Shown here: positions 44,666-52,645 of the stretch, piece after piece | Layout: each line of letters begins with the position of its first letter | How positions within the stretch are numbered: the first letter of the stretch is position 1 | Source of the DNA: Shewanella sp. MBTL60-007 | GTDB lineage: Bacteria; Pseudomonadota; Gammaproteobacteria; Enterobacterales; Shewanellaceae | DNA: 64,000 nt | Reading direction: 5' to 3' | Assembly (NCBI RefSeq): GCF_019654915.1 | Contig: NZ_BPET01000011.1 | Coordinates: 1-64,000, forward strand | The notes under the pieces: model-generated | The model's database searches: none | What the model saw: the letters and a program-made list of their open reading frames with translations, nothing else | Told to the model about the DNA's origin: nothing | Made by a program: the position numbers and the translations under genes

Positions 44666-45246
44666 AACCACCTTTCATTGCACACCACAATCACATCTCT
44701 ACGTACTGAATTTAAAGGCTTTTTGTCTTTTTCTCGTTTCTTTGCTTTTCAATGATGTTCAAGCGTAACCTCGGAAAGTGTGTACAAACTTGAGTACAAA
44801 TTCCGTTTTAAAGGCCTTTGGCGAAAATTCCATGACACAAATCTGGCTGTAGGCCTTGTGGTTACTGGGTTTGATGAAGAAAGTACCTCCTGCTTTTGAT
44901 ACTTTGGTTTCGACATTACAAAAGCGGAATAAATGCGATCATCTCTAGTTTTTTGTTTATAAGCTTATGAATTTAAAGGGTTCGTCATTGTGTTTTTTGG
45001 TGTGTCATCGTTGCGAGTGTACAAACAGTGTGTACAAATTTTTCTCGTTAGGCGTGTTGATTGCTCTTCATGACACAAACCGCCTTGTAGCCCTTGTTAT
45101 TCATAGTTTTGAGCTGAAAAGTACCTAATAGCAACATTTGTGTTTTGATAAGGCTGATCTTCTGAACAAATCATGCATCTTTCTGACCATCAACAAGTGA
45201 TGAATCAGGCGATGATAGCTTTACATTGATTTTCAGGAGAATGCAG
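44666..45246. other. Non-coding attL arm between prfC fragment and xis
   Basis: 581 bases without a credible ORF. They contain the direct repeat pair and several GTACAAA/TTTGTAC-like short motifs, plus the xis promoter region, which in SXT is activated by SetCD. Confidence 0.6.
44779..45126. repeat. Pair of imperfect direct repeats in the attL arm
   Basis: Matching blocks recur 238 bases apart with identical internal spacing. GTGTACAAAC is at 44779 and 45017, CATGACACAA at 44831 and 45069, and AAGTACCT at 44881 and 45119. Each unit covers about 110 bases. They are probably arm-type binding sites for integrase or excisionase, or an ancient duplication. The function is inferred from position only. 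Confidence 0.8.
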
Positions 45247-45441
45247 ATGACAGCAGTAGCGCACCAGGTAACCCCTTTTCTAACATCTTACGAAGTGATG
45301 GCTCGTTACCACATAAGCTATACGACGCTCTGGCGAAGAATAAAAGATGGCAGCTTGCCGCAACCTCGTATCAACCGAAATACACGAAACAAGCTTTGGC
45401 ACATTGAAGACCTAGAAGAGTATGAGAAGAAAGAGGACTGA
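45247..45441 (+). CDS. xis: Excisionase (recombination directionality factor)
   Basis: 64 residues from the ATG at 45247, which has AGGAG 7 bases upstream; two earlier in-frame starts (45226 TTG, 45241 ATG) are poorly spaced. The MerR/AlpA-like winged helix motif SYEVMARYHISYTTLWRRIKDGSLPQPRI fits an excisionase. It ends 11 bases from the int stop, facing it. Directs excisive recombination between attL and attR. Confidence 0.85.
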   Translation: MTAVAHQVTPFLTSYEVMARYHISYTTLWRRIKDGSLPQPRINRNTRNKLWHIEDLEEYEKKED

Positions 45442-45452
45442 GCCTCTTTCTT

Positions 45453-46694
45453 TTATTGTCCGAAACGCCAGTTGAACGGAAAGCCTGTCGGCTCGATGAT
45501 GGTCTCTAGCTGTTGATACCAAACGTCGTAAGCATGACGCATTTCATCCAGGTACTGATATTGGTTGTAGATAGCATCCAACCCTTTTTTGCTGTGGCCA
45601 ATCATCAACTCGGCAACTTCTTGCGTGGTGATGGCTGACATTCGCGTTCGCATCGTTCTGCGAAGATCATGCATAGACCAGTGTTCCATCTCAATACCAA
45701 GCGACCTGCGAGCCCAGATTTTCACATTGTTAGGAATAGTGGTATCAAAGCCATTTGTGGCAAGCTCTTCTTGTCCGTTAGCGGGAAACACGTAAGTTGA
45801 TTTACTCATCTGCATCGCCAGTTCAATCAGCTCAATAGCAGGCCTAATCAATGGCCGCATGATTGGCGCTCCAATTTTCTCACCTTGTTTGCGGATCTCT
45901 ATAGGCACTGTCCACATTGCTGATTGCAAATCAAAGTGATGCTTTTCAGCTTGAATGAGTTCGCCCTTGCGACCGCCCAATAGCAGAAGCAGCTTTATGT
46001 AGATGCGATTCTTCTCAGTGATTTTTGACTCATGCAAATAGCGCCAAAGTATCCTGATCTCGTTGTCATTTAGCACCCGAGTTCGTTTGCCTTTCTTACC
46101 GCCAACCTTTTTTGCTGTGATCCCAGCAGCAGCGTTAATTTCCAAGATTTGTTCATCAATCAGCCAGTCATAGAACTTATGCAGTACAGACACTAGGCGC
46201 TCTGTGTTTGACGGAGACGATTCCGAAACCTCACGAAGACAGTTTCTTAAGGACAATTCATTGATGTCAGTTAATGGATACTTGCCAAGTCGGGGCAGCA
46301 AATATATTTCACTGCTACGTTTTTGGAAGTGCCACGTTTTCTCCTTTAGTCCTTGCTTACCGGCAGAGTCTATCCAGTCTCGAAAAATCGATTCGAAGCT
46401 TTGGTTGGCAGAATACTTAGCCCGTTCCTGCTGTAGGTAGAGCTTAGGGTTTCGGCCTTGATCAAGTACTGCCCTTAACCTATCCAGCTCATTCCTGGCT
46501 TCAGCAAGCTTCATAAGTGGGTAAGTACCTATGTCTACCCGCTGTTGCTTGCCATCGAAACGATAACGAAACTGAAAAACAATTTTGCCCTTGGGCGATA
46601 CCCGAGCACTTAGCCCATCTCGGTCGGCTTTTACTACGGTTTCTTTTGCTTCTTTATTTAACCTGGCATCGAGCCAGCTAACTGATAACGCCAT
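45453..46694 (-). CDS. int: SXT-type tyrosine integrase
   Basis: 413 residues, the length of the SXT integrase. An N-terminal DUF4102-like arm-binding domain (residues 1 to about 95) is followed by the core-binding domain and a C-terminal catalytic domain with Arg242 (GGRKGEL), His342 and Arg345 (HDLRR), His367 (IGHS) and nucleophile Tyr376. All key residues are present, so the enzyme appears active. It recombines attP with the prfC attB site. The start lies one base after the srpR stop, suggesting int can be read from the srpM promoter as well. Confidence 0.95.
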   Translation of the reverse strand: MALSVSWLDARLNKEAKETVVKADRDGLSARVSPKGKIVFQFRYRFDGKQQRVDIGTYPLMKLAEARNELDRLRAVLDQGRNPKLYLQQERAKYSANQSFESIFRDWIDSAGKQGLKEKTWHFQKRSSEIYLLPRLGKYPLTDINELSLRNCLREVSESSPSNTERLVSVLHKFYDWLIDEQILEINAAAGITAKKVGGKKGKRTRVLNDNEIRILWRYLHESKITEKNRIYIKLLLLLGGRKGELIQAEKHHFDLQSAMWTVPIEIRKQGEKIGAPIMRPLIRPAIELIELAMQMSKSTYVFPANGQEELATNGFDTTIPNNVKIWARRSLGIEMEHWSMHDLRRTMRTRMSAITTQEVAELMIGHSKKGLDAIYNQYQYLDEMRHAYDVWYQQLETIIEPTGFPFNWRFGQ

Positions 46695-46695
46695 G

Positions 46696-46965
46696 TTATA
46701 AGCCCAGCCCTAGTTTTGATTTTAATGATTGTTTACGTGATTCTGCTTTGGGTTCTGGCGCTGTACTCATAGAAGTCACTTCACCATCTGGTGCAAAGCC
46801 ATCCACCGGTACAGATGTCGAGGATAGATTGGGTTGGCTCATGTGAATTAACCCAAAGGTGGCCAGCATTCGCAGACGCTCAGCGCGTTCCCGTGGCGGC
46901 GTCTTTTCTAATTCTTTGAGTAGTTCAGGGTGGCTCCCTGGGGGAATGTTGACGACAACTCTCAT
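46696..46965 (-). CDS. srpR: Partition adaptor-like protein SrpR
   Basis: 89 residues downstream of srpM. The first half has a basic Arg-rich helical character (RVVVNIPPGSHPELLKEL, then PRERAERLRMLATFG), and the tail is charged. In SXT/R391 elements, the srpMRC locus includes a ParM-like ATPase and a small DNA-binding partner that stabilise the excised ICE. The assignment rests on position and size plus recall of that locus. Confidence 0.75.
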   Translation of the reverse strand: MRVVVNIPPGSHPELLKELEKTPPRERAERLRMLATFGLIHMSQPNLSSTSVPVDGFAPDGEVTSMSTAPEPKAESRKQSLKSKLGLGL

Positions 46966-46967
46966 GA

Positions 46968-47942
46968 TCAGGCTCCATAAAACCAGAAGCCTCGGACGTT
47001 CGCCAAAACAGACTGTTCCGGCACGATGATCTTGCTTCGTGAAAAAATCTCCTTGGCCGCTTCCTTATAAGCCAAAGCTCCACCTCCGGCGATCAATACC
47101 AAGTCCGCATTAATGCTTTCGTCACGCATAGATTGGCGCATGGCTGTAAGAGCAACAGGCGCTACCTTTTTCATGGCGGCATTCAGATAAGGTGAAATAT
47201 CGACTTTTTCACCAAATAGCAGCACCTGTAAGTCGCCGGTTCTCATGGCTTTTTCAAGTCGATCCATACCCACTTTGGCACCGTGATCTTCCGAAATCAG
47301 CTTATCAATCGTTTCCAGTAGCACGGACATTGCCTGAAGACTGGTTCCTGATGAGCTGTAGCGAATTTCTCCGGCCTCAAGGGCAACCCAGTCAACAGAA
47401 AAAAAGCCGGGATCTATGACGACGACGCGACCTTCTTCAATCAAGCCCAAATCTCCACCTGTTTGAACCAGATCCATATAGGCACCGGCAGGCTGCGGCA
47501 GCACTTTGACGTCATGAACGGTGATGCTGCGCTTAGGCGTCACTTGATGGACACCTTTTAAACGCTGCACAAGGTCAGACTTACGTTGTGGTTCATGAAA
47601 CTGGGAAACCGGTAATCCAGTGACAACCAAATCGATGGATTCTGTTTCAGCCATTAACAAGGCGGCATGAAAAAGTGCCTTATAGGTTTTTGTGGTGGGA
47701 TATTCCGGGTGAAGCTCTCGTTCCCAGCCTTGAAGGCGTCCAGCAGGCACACCAGCGGCCCAGCGCTCATTATCGACAGACACATACAAACAAGTTTCAT
47801 CATCGCCTCCACCGATACGCTCCGGCATACGATCCGCTGGACCGGCACCCGCAGGTAGAATAATGGTTTTCGGTTCACTGCCTGATTGGCCAATTGCCAG
47901 CTTCAGGTTTGAGTAACCGATATCTACGCCTAGTACAAACAT
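46968..47942 (-). CDS. srpM: Actin-like ParM/StbA-family partition ATPase SrpM
   Basis: 324 residues from the ATG at 47942, which has AGGAGAT about 5 bases upstream; an upstream TTG (47963) is less likely. The N-terminal FVLGVDIGYSNLKLAIG and internal VVVIDPGFFSVDW and AGGGALAYK motifs are the phosphate- and adenosine-binding loops of actin-like ATPases. The protein probably forms filaments that segregate the circular replicating ICE. Two bases separate it from srpR. Confidence 0.88.
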   Translation of the reverse strand: MFVLGVDIGYSNLKLAIGQSGSEPKTIILPAGAGPADRMPERIGGGDDETCLYVSVDNERWAAGVPAGRLQGWERELHPEYPTTKTYKALFHAALLMAETESIDLVVTGLPVSQFHEPQRKSDLVQRLKGVHQVTPKRSITVHDVKVLPQPAGAYMDLVQTGGDLGLIEEGRVVVIDPGFFSVDWVALEAGEIRYSSSGTSLQAMSVLLETIDKLISEDHGAKVGMDRLEKAMRTGDLQVLLFGEKVDISPYLNAAMKKVAPVALTAMRQSMRDESINADLVLIAGGGALAYKEAAKEIFSRSKIIVPEQSVLANVRGFWFYGA

Positions 47943-47963
47943 ACTTATCTCCTGTGCACTCAA

Positions 47964-48070
47964 AGTGCTCTAACGGTTTTCAATCAACCGCACTGGCCAT
48001 GCTTGGGCTATTCCAAGTGCTCTGGCGGTTCACTCAAATGTCATTATCAGGATTCGGTGCACTGGCGGTG
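47964..48070. repeat. Iteron-like repeats upstream of srpM (candidate centromere)
   Basis: Three direct near-copies of a 15-bp sequence: AGTGCTCTAACGGTT at 47964, AGTGCTCTGGCGGTT at 48016, GGTGCACTGGCGGTG at 48056. An inverted partial copy lies around 47987. They lie right before the srpM start, so they could be the SrpR-bound centromere/operator (srpC). Function inferred. Confidence 0.7.
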
Positions 48071-48099
48071 GGTAGAAAGGTGACAAATCCTTTCATCTA

Positions 48100-48406
48100 T
48101 CTGCCTATTGCATTTTCGCAAAAGTATGAGAATAGGCTCTGTTTGGCGGCGGATGACTGAGCCAAAAAAATCGAGACGCCAAACGTCGTTTGCATTCTGG
48201 CCTGAACTCGCCAAACGGTTTGTATCTTCATGGCGATACGTCTTTTTAGGCGTTTTTAAGTGAAATCGGTCTGTATCCCTTGTCAGGTATGGGATTGCGC
48301 GAGTTGATTTATATCGAGACGCCAAACAGTGATTGTTACGGCAGTTTTACGTTTGGCGTTTCGACCCAAAAGCCAAACGGATAGTGGTTTTGGCTTTTGG
48401 GGTTAA
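48100..48406. other. oriT-like region of the ICE
   Basis: In SXT, oriT is an approximately 300-base stretch between s003 (the ParM-like gene) and rumB, immediately before mobI, containing direct and inverted repeats. This region fits. ATCGAGACGCCAAAC occurs at 48170-48184 and 48313-48327, and a near-perfect inverted copy lies at 48351-48364. GCCAAAC also occurs at 48210 and 48372 and inverted at 48141. The nick site cannot be read from sequence. Confidence 0.8.
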
Positions 48407-48850
48407 TTGGATGGGGAAATTGGTTTGGTAGAAATCGTCAATGAACAATGGAAAGCAGAGGTATCAGATTTACTTCAGCAAGAAACGGACAGGCTAAAAG
48501 CGCTGGCACGAGCCGAAGTTGATGACTTTTGGGTTACCCATTACAAGGTTCGAGAGAATGAGCCCTTTAAAGACTGGGGTCTGCTTGGTGTCCGTATCAG
48601 AGACTTTAAGTATGGCTTTGGCATAGAGTGGTACATCAACAGTTTTCACGGTCAACGAGGCAAACGCGTGGTCTTTAGCAAGGGGCTGCGTATCTCAAAG
48701 ACGAAGCTGAGATACTCATTTTTGGACTGCCAAGGTTTGGCCAAAGAATGGGAGTTAGCGCTGGCCATAGAGAAAGAAGAATTTTTCAGTGATATTCGAC
48801 GCAAAGTTGATAAGCTCAACATGCTGCGTCGCAGAGTGAATGCCTATTGA
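48407..48850 (+). CDS. mobI: oriT-recognition protein MobI
   Basis: 147 residues located immediately after the oriT-like repeats and before rumB, the place of mobI in SXT/R391. In SXT, MobI is needed for transfer from oriT together with TraI. The sequence is charged and largely helical and has no catalytic motif I recognise. Starts are weak: TTG at 48407, or TTG at 48425 with GGGGA upstream. Confidence 0.82.
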   Translation: MDGEIGLVEIVNEQWKAEVSDLLQQETDRLKALARAEVDDFWVTHYKVRENEPFKDWGLLGVRIRDFKYGFGIEWYINSFHGQRGKRVVFSKGLRISKTKLRYSFLDCQGLAKEWELALAIEKEEFFSDIRRKVDKLNMLRRRVNAY

Positions 48851-48860
48851 GTTAACTGCG

Positions 48861-50129
48861 CTACTTCACTCGCGGCAACTGGTCCCAGCGTGTTGTGTAG
48901 GCGGGAGACAAATGCTCTCGCTTCATCGACCAATCTTTCTTCGTACCTTGTCCACCAAAGAAAACCTTTCCGGCACCGCTTTGATTAATGGTGTCCAATA
49001 CTGACATTAACTGCTGGCTATTAGAGCGGGTCGATACGTCATCGAATAATCCTGGCTGAAACATGCCAGGATCGTAAAAGTCAGACAGCATGACGCCCGC
49101 TTTGGCATAACGAAAGCCATCTTTCCATATCCGCTTGAGTAAGTGATTGGCCAGCTCAATAAAATCCCGCGTATCACAACTGGGTATCAACAGCTCGCCC
49201 GATGTCGAGTTACTGTACTGCGGCTCGTTGTCCTTAAAGGGGCTGGTACGTATAAACACGGTCAGCACTTTGGCTTGCTGCTGTTCTTTGCGAAGCTTCT
49301 CAGTGGCGCGGGTTGCGTATTCGCAGACGGCTTCACGTAACAATTCAAAGTGCGTTACTTTTACGCCAAATGAACGGCTACAGACAATTTGTTTCTTAGT
49401 TGGTGGGATCTCTTCAAGTTCAATGCACGACTCACCATTGAGCTCTCTGACGGTTCTCTCTAAAACCACTGAAAACTGGTCTCTGATGGCTCTAGGAGAG
49501 GCATTGGCTAGGTCTAAGGCTGTGGTGATACCCAACGCATTTAAACGCTTAGAAAGCCGTCTACCAACGCCCCAAACATCATCAACCGGGACTAATGCGA
49601 GCAATCGACGTTGCCGATCTGGATTGGTCAGGTCTACAACCCCCTGAGTGGCTGGATACTTTTTGGCGGCATGGTTTGCCAGCTTGGCGAGTGTTTTTGT
49701 CGGTGCAATGCCTACACAGACGGTGATCCCAATCCAGTGGCCTATTCGCTCTCGCACTTGTTGTCCGAACTCGACAAGGGATATGGCTGACTCTATACCG
49801 GTTAAATCCAAAAACGCTTCGTCAATGGAGTAAACCTCTACTCGTGGTGCCATCTCCTCCAAAGTGCGCATCACTCGACTGCTTAAATCTGCATACAGCG
49901 CATAGTTAGACGAGAATGCCAAAATGCCATGGCGCTGCATTTCAGCTTTGATTTGAAAGACGGGTACGCCCATTTTAATACCGAGTAACTTAGCTTCACG
50001 CGAGCGTGCAACCACGCAGCCGTCGTTATTGGACAGCACCACAACCGGCGTATCTTTTAAATCAGGACGAAACAGCTTCTCACAACTGGCGTAAAAGTTG
50101 TTGCAGTCCACCAAGGCAAATACAGGCAT
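48861..50129 (-). CDS. rumB: RumB, UmuC-like DNA polymerase V catalytic subunit
   Basis: 422 residues from the start MPVFALVDCNNFYASCEK (50129), the same length as UmuC. Longer in-frame starts overlap rumA heavily and are rejected. Y-family polymerase motifs are visible: VDCNNFYASCEK, YSIDEAFLDLTG with catalytic Asp-Glu, and the helix-hairpin-helix around VDDVWGVGRRLSKRL. With cleaved RumA it makes a translesion polymerase giving SOS mutagenesis. Here rumB is intact, whereas in SXT it is interrupted by the resistance-gene insertion. Confidence 0.95.
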   Translation of the reverse strand: MPVFALVDCNNFYASCEKLFRPDLKDTPVVVLSNNDGCVVARSREAKLLGIKMGVPVFQIKAEMQRHGILAFSSNYALYADLSSRVMRTLEEMAPRVEVYSIDEAFLDLTGIESAISLVEFGQQVRERIGHWIGITVCVGIAPTKTLAKLANHAAKKYPATQGVVDLTNPDRQRRLLALVPVDDVWGVGRRLSKRLNALGITTALDLANASPRAIRDQFSVVLERTVRELNGESCIELEEIPPTKKQIVCSRSFGVKVTHFELLREAVCEYATRATEKLRKEQQQAKVLTVFIRTSPFKDNEPQYSNSTSGELLIPSCDTRDFIELANHLLKRIWKDGFRYAKAGVMLSDFYDPGMFQPGLFDDVSTRSNSQQLMSVLDTINQSGAGKVFFGGQGTKKDWSMKREHLSPAYTTRWDQLPRVK

Positions 50130-50136
50130 GGGATAG

Positions 50137-50586
50137 TCACGACTTGCGGCGCATGTTTCGCACCACATTGGTGACCACACCAAATATCTCTAACTCTGTC
50201 CCTTCAGAAATATGGATGGGTTCATACGCCCGGTTTCTTGGGATCAGCATGACGCACGGCCTCAGTTGAAGCTCCTTTACCGTGAGTTCACCATGGATGC
50301 CAGCGATGACAATGTCACCGTGTTCGGCTTGGACAGAGCGATCAACCACCAGAATATCATCTGGGTGAATCCCGGCATCAATCATTGAATCACCTTCAAC
50401 ACGCACAAAGAACGTTGCAGCCGGTCGTTTGATGCACAGCTCGTTAAGGTCGAGCGTTTGCTCAACATAATCCTGCGCTGGTGAGGGAAAACCAGCAGAA
50501 ACACGTTCCATGAACAATGGAATACGAAGGCGCTTGGCTTTGATGAAGGCAAGTGCGCCGCTACGGCCTATCAGCGAGACACTCAT
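50137..50586 (-). CDS. rumA: RumA, UmuD-like self-cleaving subunit
   Basis: 149 residues. Cleavage Ala31-Gly32 is in the VSAGFPSPA motif, and the Ser67/Lys104 dyad (GDSMIDAG and LTVKEL) has the same 37-residue spacing as UmuD. Upon RecA activation it cleaves itself and joins RumB. It lies 7 bases before rumB and is preceded by a canonical LexA box. Confidence 0.95.
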   Translation of the reverse strand: MSVSLIGRSGALAFIKAKRLRIPLFMERVSAGFPSPAQDYVEQTLDLNELCIKRPAATFFVRVEGDSMIDAGIHPDDILVVDRSVQAEHGDIVIAGIHGELTVKELQLRPCVMLIPRNRAYEPIHISEGTELEIFGVVTNVVRNMRRKS

Positions 50587-50612
50587 GACGAACCTCGAAA
50601 AATCATAATTAA

Positions 50613-50632
50613 TACTGTTTGTTTGTACAGTA
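50613..50632 (-). promoter_or_regulatory. LexA (SOS) box controlling rumAB
   Basis: TACTG-N10-CAGTA with CTG at 50615-50617 and CAG at 50628-50630, an excellent match to the consensus, 27 bases before the rumA start. Confidence 0.92.
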
Positions 50633-50651
50633 TCTAATGCTATGCTGATTT

Positions 50652-51120
50652 CTACAAGTAAAATTGTAGGTAAAACTGTAGTTGTTCGAGTAAGACGTTG
50701 TGTCGTGGGCGATTTCTTTTTTGTGTTGAAAAGCTTGATGTGGGGGACCGCTCGCCCTCGTCAAAGCCTGCAAGGCTTGGACAATACTGCTTCTGCCTAC
50801 TGCTCTTGTTTCTGTTACTGATCCTGTTACTGCTACTGGTTAACGCATGGGTCAAGTAACCGTCAAACAAGGCTTGTTGAACCCTTTGCAAAGGGTTTAA
50901 AAACACTTAGTAAAATTCTGCTTCGTATTGAATTTACTGGCTTAAAGCGAAGTCAGGAGCATCATTAAAATGCTCAGTCGAACTCAGTTAAAGCCTTTTT
51001 CAACCGTTTGAAAAGGGGTTGGCTAAGCCATACGTAAAGGGTATCGGTAAGGGTTACCTAAACGGTTTAGCTAAGGCTTTCTGAAAGGCTTAGTCAAAGC
51101 CTTCATACATAGGTTCACCC
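50652..51120. repeat. Palindrome-rich intergenic region
   Basis: Gap from rumA to the exonuclease with many short inverted repeats. They include CTACAA/TTGTAG (50652-50669) with a tandem 12-mer (GTAAAATTGTAG/GTAAAACTGTAG, 50658-50681), and the perfect 18-bp palindrome AACCCTTTGCAAAGGGTT (50880-50897). Others are GAGCAT/ATGCTC (50957-50975), CTAAAC/GTTTAG (51058-51070) and an imperfect CTAAGGCTTTC/GAAAGGCTTAG near 51070-51093. No coding sequence is credible. Confidence 0.65.
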
Positions 51121-51241
51121 AGTAGAAAGATTAAAAAAACGCTGAGGTATCCAAGGTGCATTTTGTACAAACGCGTTTATAAACGAACAGGGCACAGTGA
51201 AATAACCCAAAGCGAACAATAGAATTGAAGAGGAACCATCA

Positions 51242-52150
51242 ATGACAAGAGCCCCTGCGCCATTTCCGCTAGAGCGCCTCGCGGATATCCCAGAAAGACC
51301 AGAAGATTTTAGATTGCTGGAGCGTATTCCATTAACGCGTGAGCCGCAGACTTGGCCACTTGAACTTTCTCCTGTGGTCGGTGATGAACGGCCAATGGTG
51401 CTGCTCGATACAGAGACAACCGGACTGTCTGCCGATGACGAGTCCATTATTGAGCTTGGTATGGTTAAGGTGCTTTACAGCCCCTCTGCTAAGCGGATTG
51501 TGTCGATTGTTGATGTGATCAGCTTGTATGAAGATCCCGGCAAGCCAATCCCCGAGCTGATTACCGAGTTAACCGGCATCACCGATGAGATGGTGCAAGG
51601 CCAGCACATTGATGATTCACTGGTAGCGAGTTGGTTATCCGATGATCCGCTGGTGGTTGCACACAATGCACAGTTTGATCGTCCTTTCTTTGAAAAGCGG
51701 TTTGCTGCATTAGGACATCTATCTTGGGCCTGTTCAGCCAGTGGCATAGATTGGAAGGCGCTGGGTTTTGAAAGTCGAAAGCTTGAGTACCTGCTGCTTC
51801 GCTTAGGTTGGTTTTATGAAGGACACCGAGCTGCAACCGATTGTTTGGCGATGGCCTGGTTGTTTCATTTGTTGCCCGAGTCCGTTGCAAACTTGTTGTC
51901 TGAAGCAGACAGGCGAACTGTGTTAGTTCGTGCGTTTGGTGCGCCGTTTGACGTAAAGGACTATTTAAAAGAGCGTGGTTACCGCTGGCATGACGGTGTT
52001 AAAGGTGCTAACAAACATTGGTGGCGCGAAATCAGCGAAGACGAGTTGCCGCAGGAACAAACTTACCTGGATGATTTGTATCATCGTGGTTCAGAACATG
52101 CCCACTATGACTACAAAGATGCTCGCAATCGATTTAAAGCCTTGTCATAG
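51242..52150 (+). CDS. DEDDh 3'-5' exonuclease
   Basis: 302 residues with AGAGGAA upstream of the ATG. The exonuclease (DnaQ-like) motifs are complete: I, LLDTETTG (Asp56, Glu58); II, HNAQFDRPF; and III, GHRAATDCLAM. An N-terminal extension of about 45 residues precedes the domain. The C-terminal 90 residues (GAPFDVKDYLKERGYRWHDG) are of the type appended to such ICE/phage exonucleases. Its substrate is unknown; it is a common passenger in this position of SXT/R391 ICEs. Confidence 0.9.
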   Translation: MTRAPAPFPLERLADIPERPEDFRLLERIPLTREPQTWPLELSPVVGDERPMVLLDTETTGLSADDESIIELGMVKVLYSPSAKRIVSIVDVISLYEDPGKPIPELITELTGITDEMVQGQHIDDSLVASWLSDDPLVVAHNAQFDRPFFEKRFAALGHLSWACSASGIDWKALGFESRKLEYLLLRLGWFYEGHRAATDCLAMAWLFHLLPESVANLLSEADRRTVLVRAFGAPFDVKDYLKERGYRWHDGVKGANKHWWREISEDELPQEQTYLDDLYHRGSEHAHYDYKDARNRFKALS

Positions 52151-52223
52151 CCCCTTGCATATTTGAAAACCTCTGGAAAATGGAAAGTGAACTCATGGTT
52201 TAACCAATAAGAGGAATCTTTCC

Positions 52224-52538
52224 ATGTACCAAGACACCTACATTGAATACTGGGGCGAAATCTTCGTCTCTGCCCGCATCATTGAATTTGGCATCACGTT
52301 CGAGCGCTTTCTTAAAGATCCATGGAAGCATTTGATGTCCTGTGGCCAAGAGTCTGCCCCAGACGCGATTGCTGAAGGGATGCTGCCATTGCTACCAGCC
52401 CAGGCAGAAGTTGCTAGACGTGTTCGAGAGAATGAATTGCGTCAGTTGGCATTCCAGCGTGAGCTTCTATCAAGGCCAGAAAAGAAACATTCGAACAATG
52501 TCAAGCCAATTTTTATAGCCAACAAGACGACTTGTTGA
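52224..52538 (+). CDS. Small conserved ICE protein, unknown function
   Basis: 104 residues with GAGGA 8 bases upstream of ATG. The sequence begins MYQDTYIEYWGEIFVS and is otherwise unremarkable, with a charged helix after residue 60. It lies 74 bases after the exonuclease and just before the BREX operon. I do not recognise a family; it is probably an ICE backbone gene. Confidence 0.6.
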   Translation: MYQDTYIEYWGEIFVSARIIEFGITFERFLKDPWKHLMSCGQESAPDAIAEGMLPLLPAQAEVARRVRENELRQLAFQRELLSRPEKKHSNNVKPIFIANKTTC

Positions 52539-52568
52539 TACTATGAGACCTAATGAAAAAAAGTAGGT
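52521..52568. promoter_or_regulatory. Inverted repeats in front of brxR (candidate operator)
   Basis: AACAAG-acga-CTTGTT at 52521-52536 (overlapping the end of the previous gene) and ACCTA/TAGGT at 52548-52568 are palindromic and sit where a BrxR operator would be expected. No binding motif is known to me well enough to confirm. Confidence 0.4.
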
Positions 52569-52645
52569 TGCTTGATGGCATTCAATCGATGGCTTCCTAG
52601 TTTTAAATGATTAGGGCTTGTCCCAGATGGATTGAGAGGCTGACA

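Noticed and set aside
49147..49647. 166-residue plus-strand ORF inside rumB
   Set aside because: Antisense to a clear Y-family polymerase gene; composition is shadow-like.
50652..50906. Minus-strand 84-residue ORF upstream of rumA
   Set aside because: Low-complexity translation over palindromic DNA, no ribosome-binding site.
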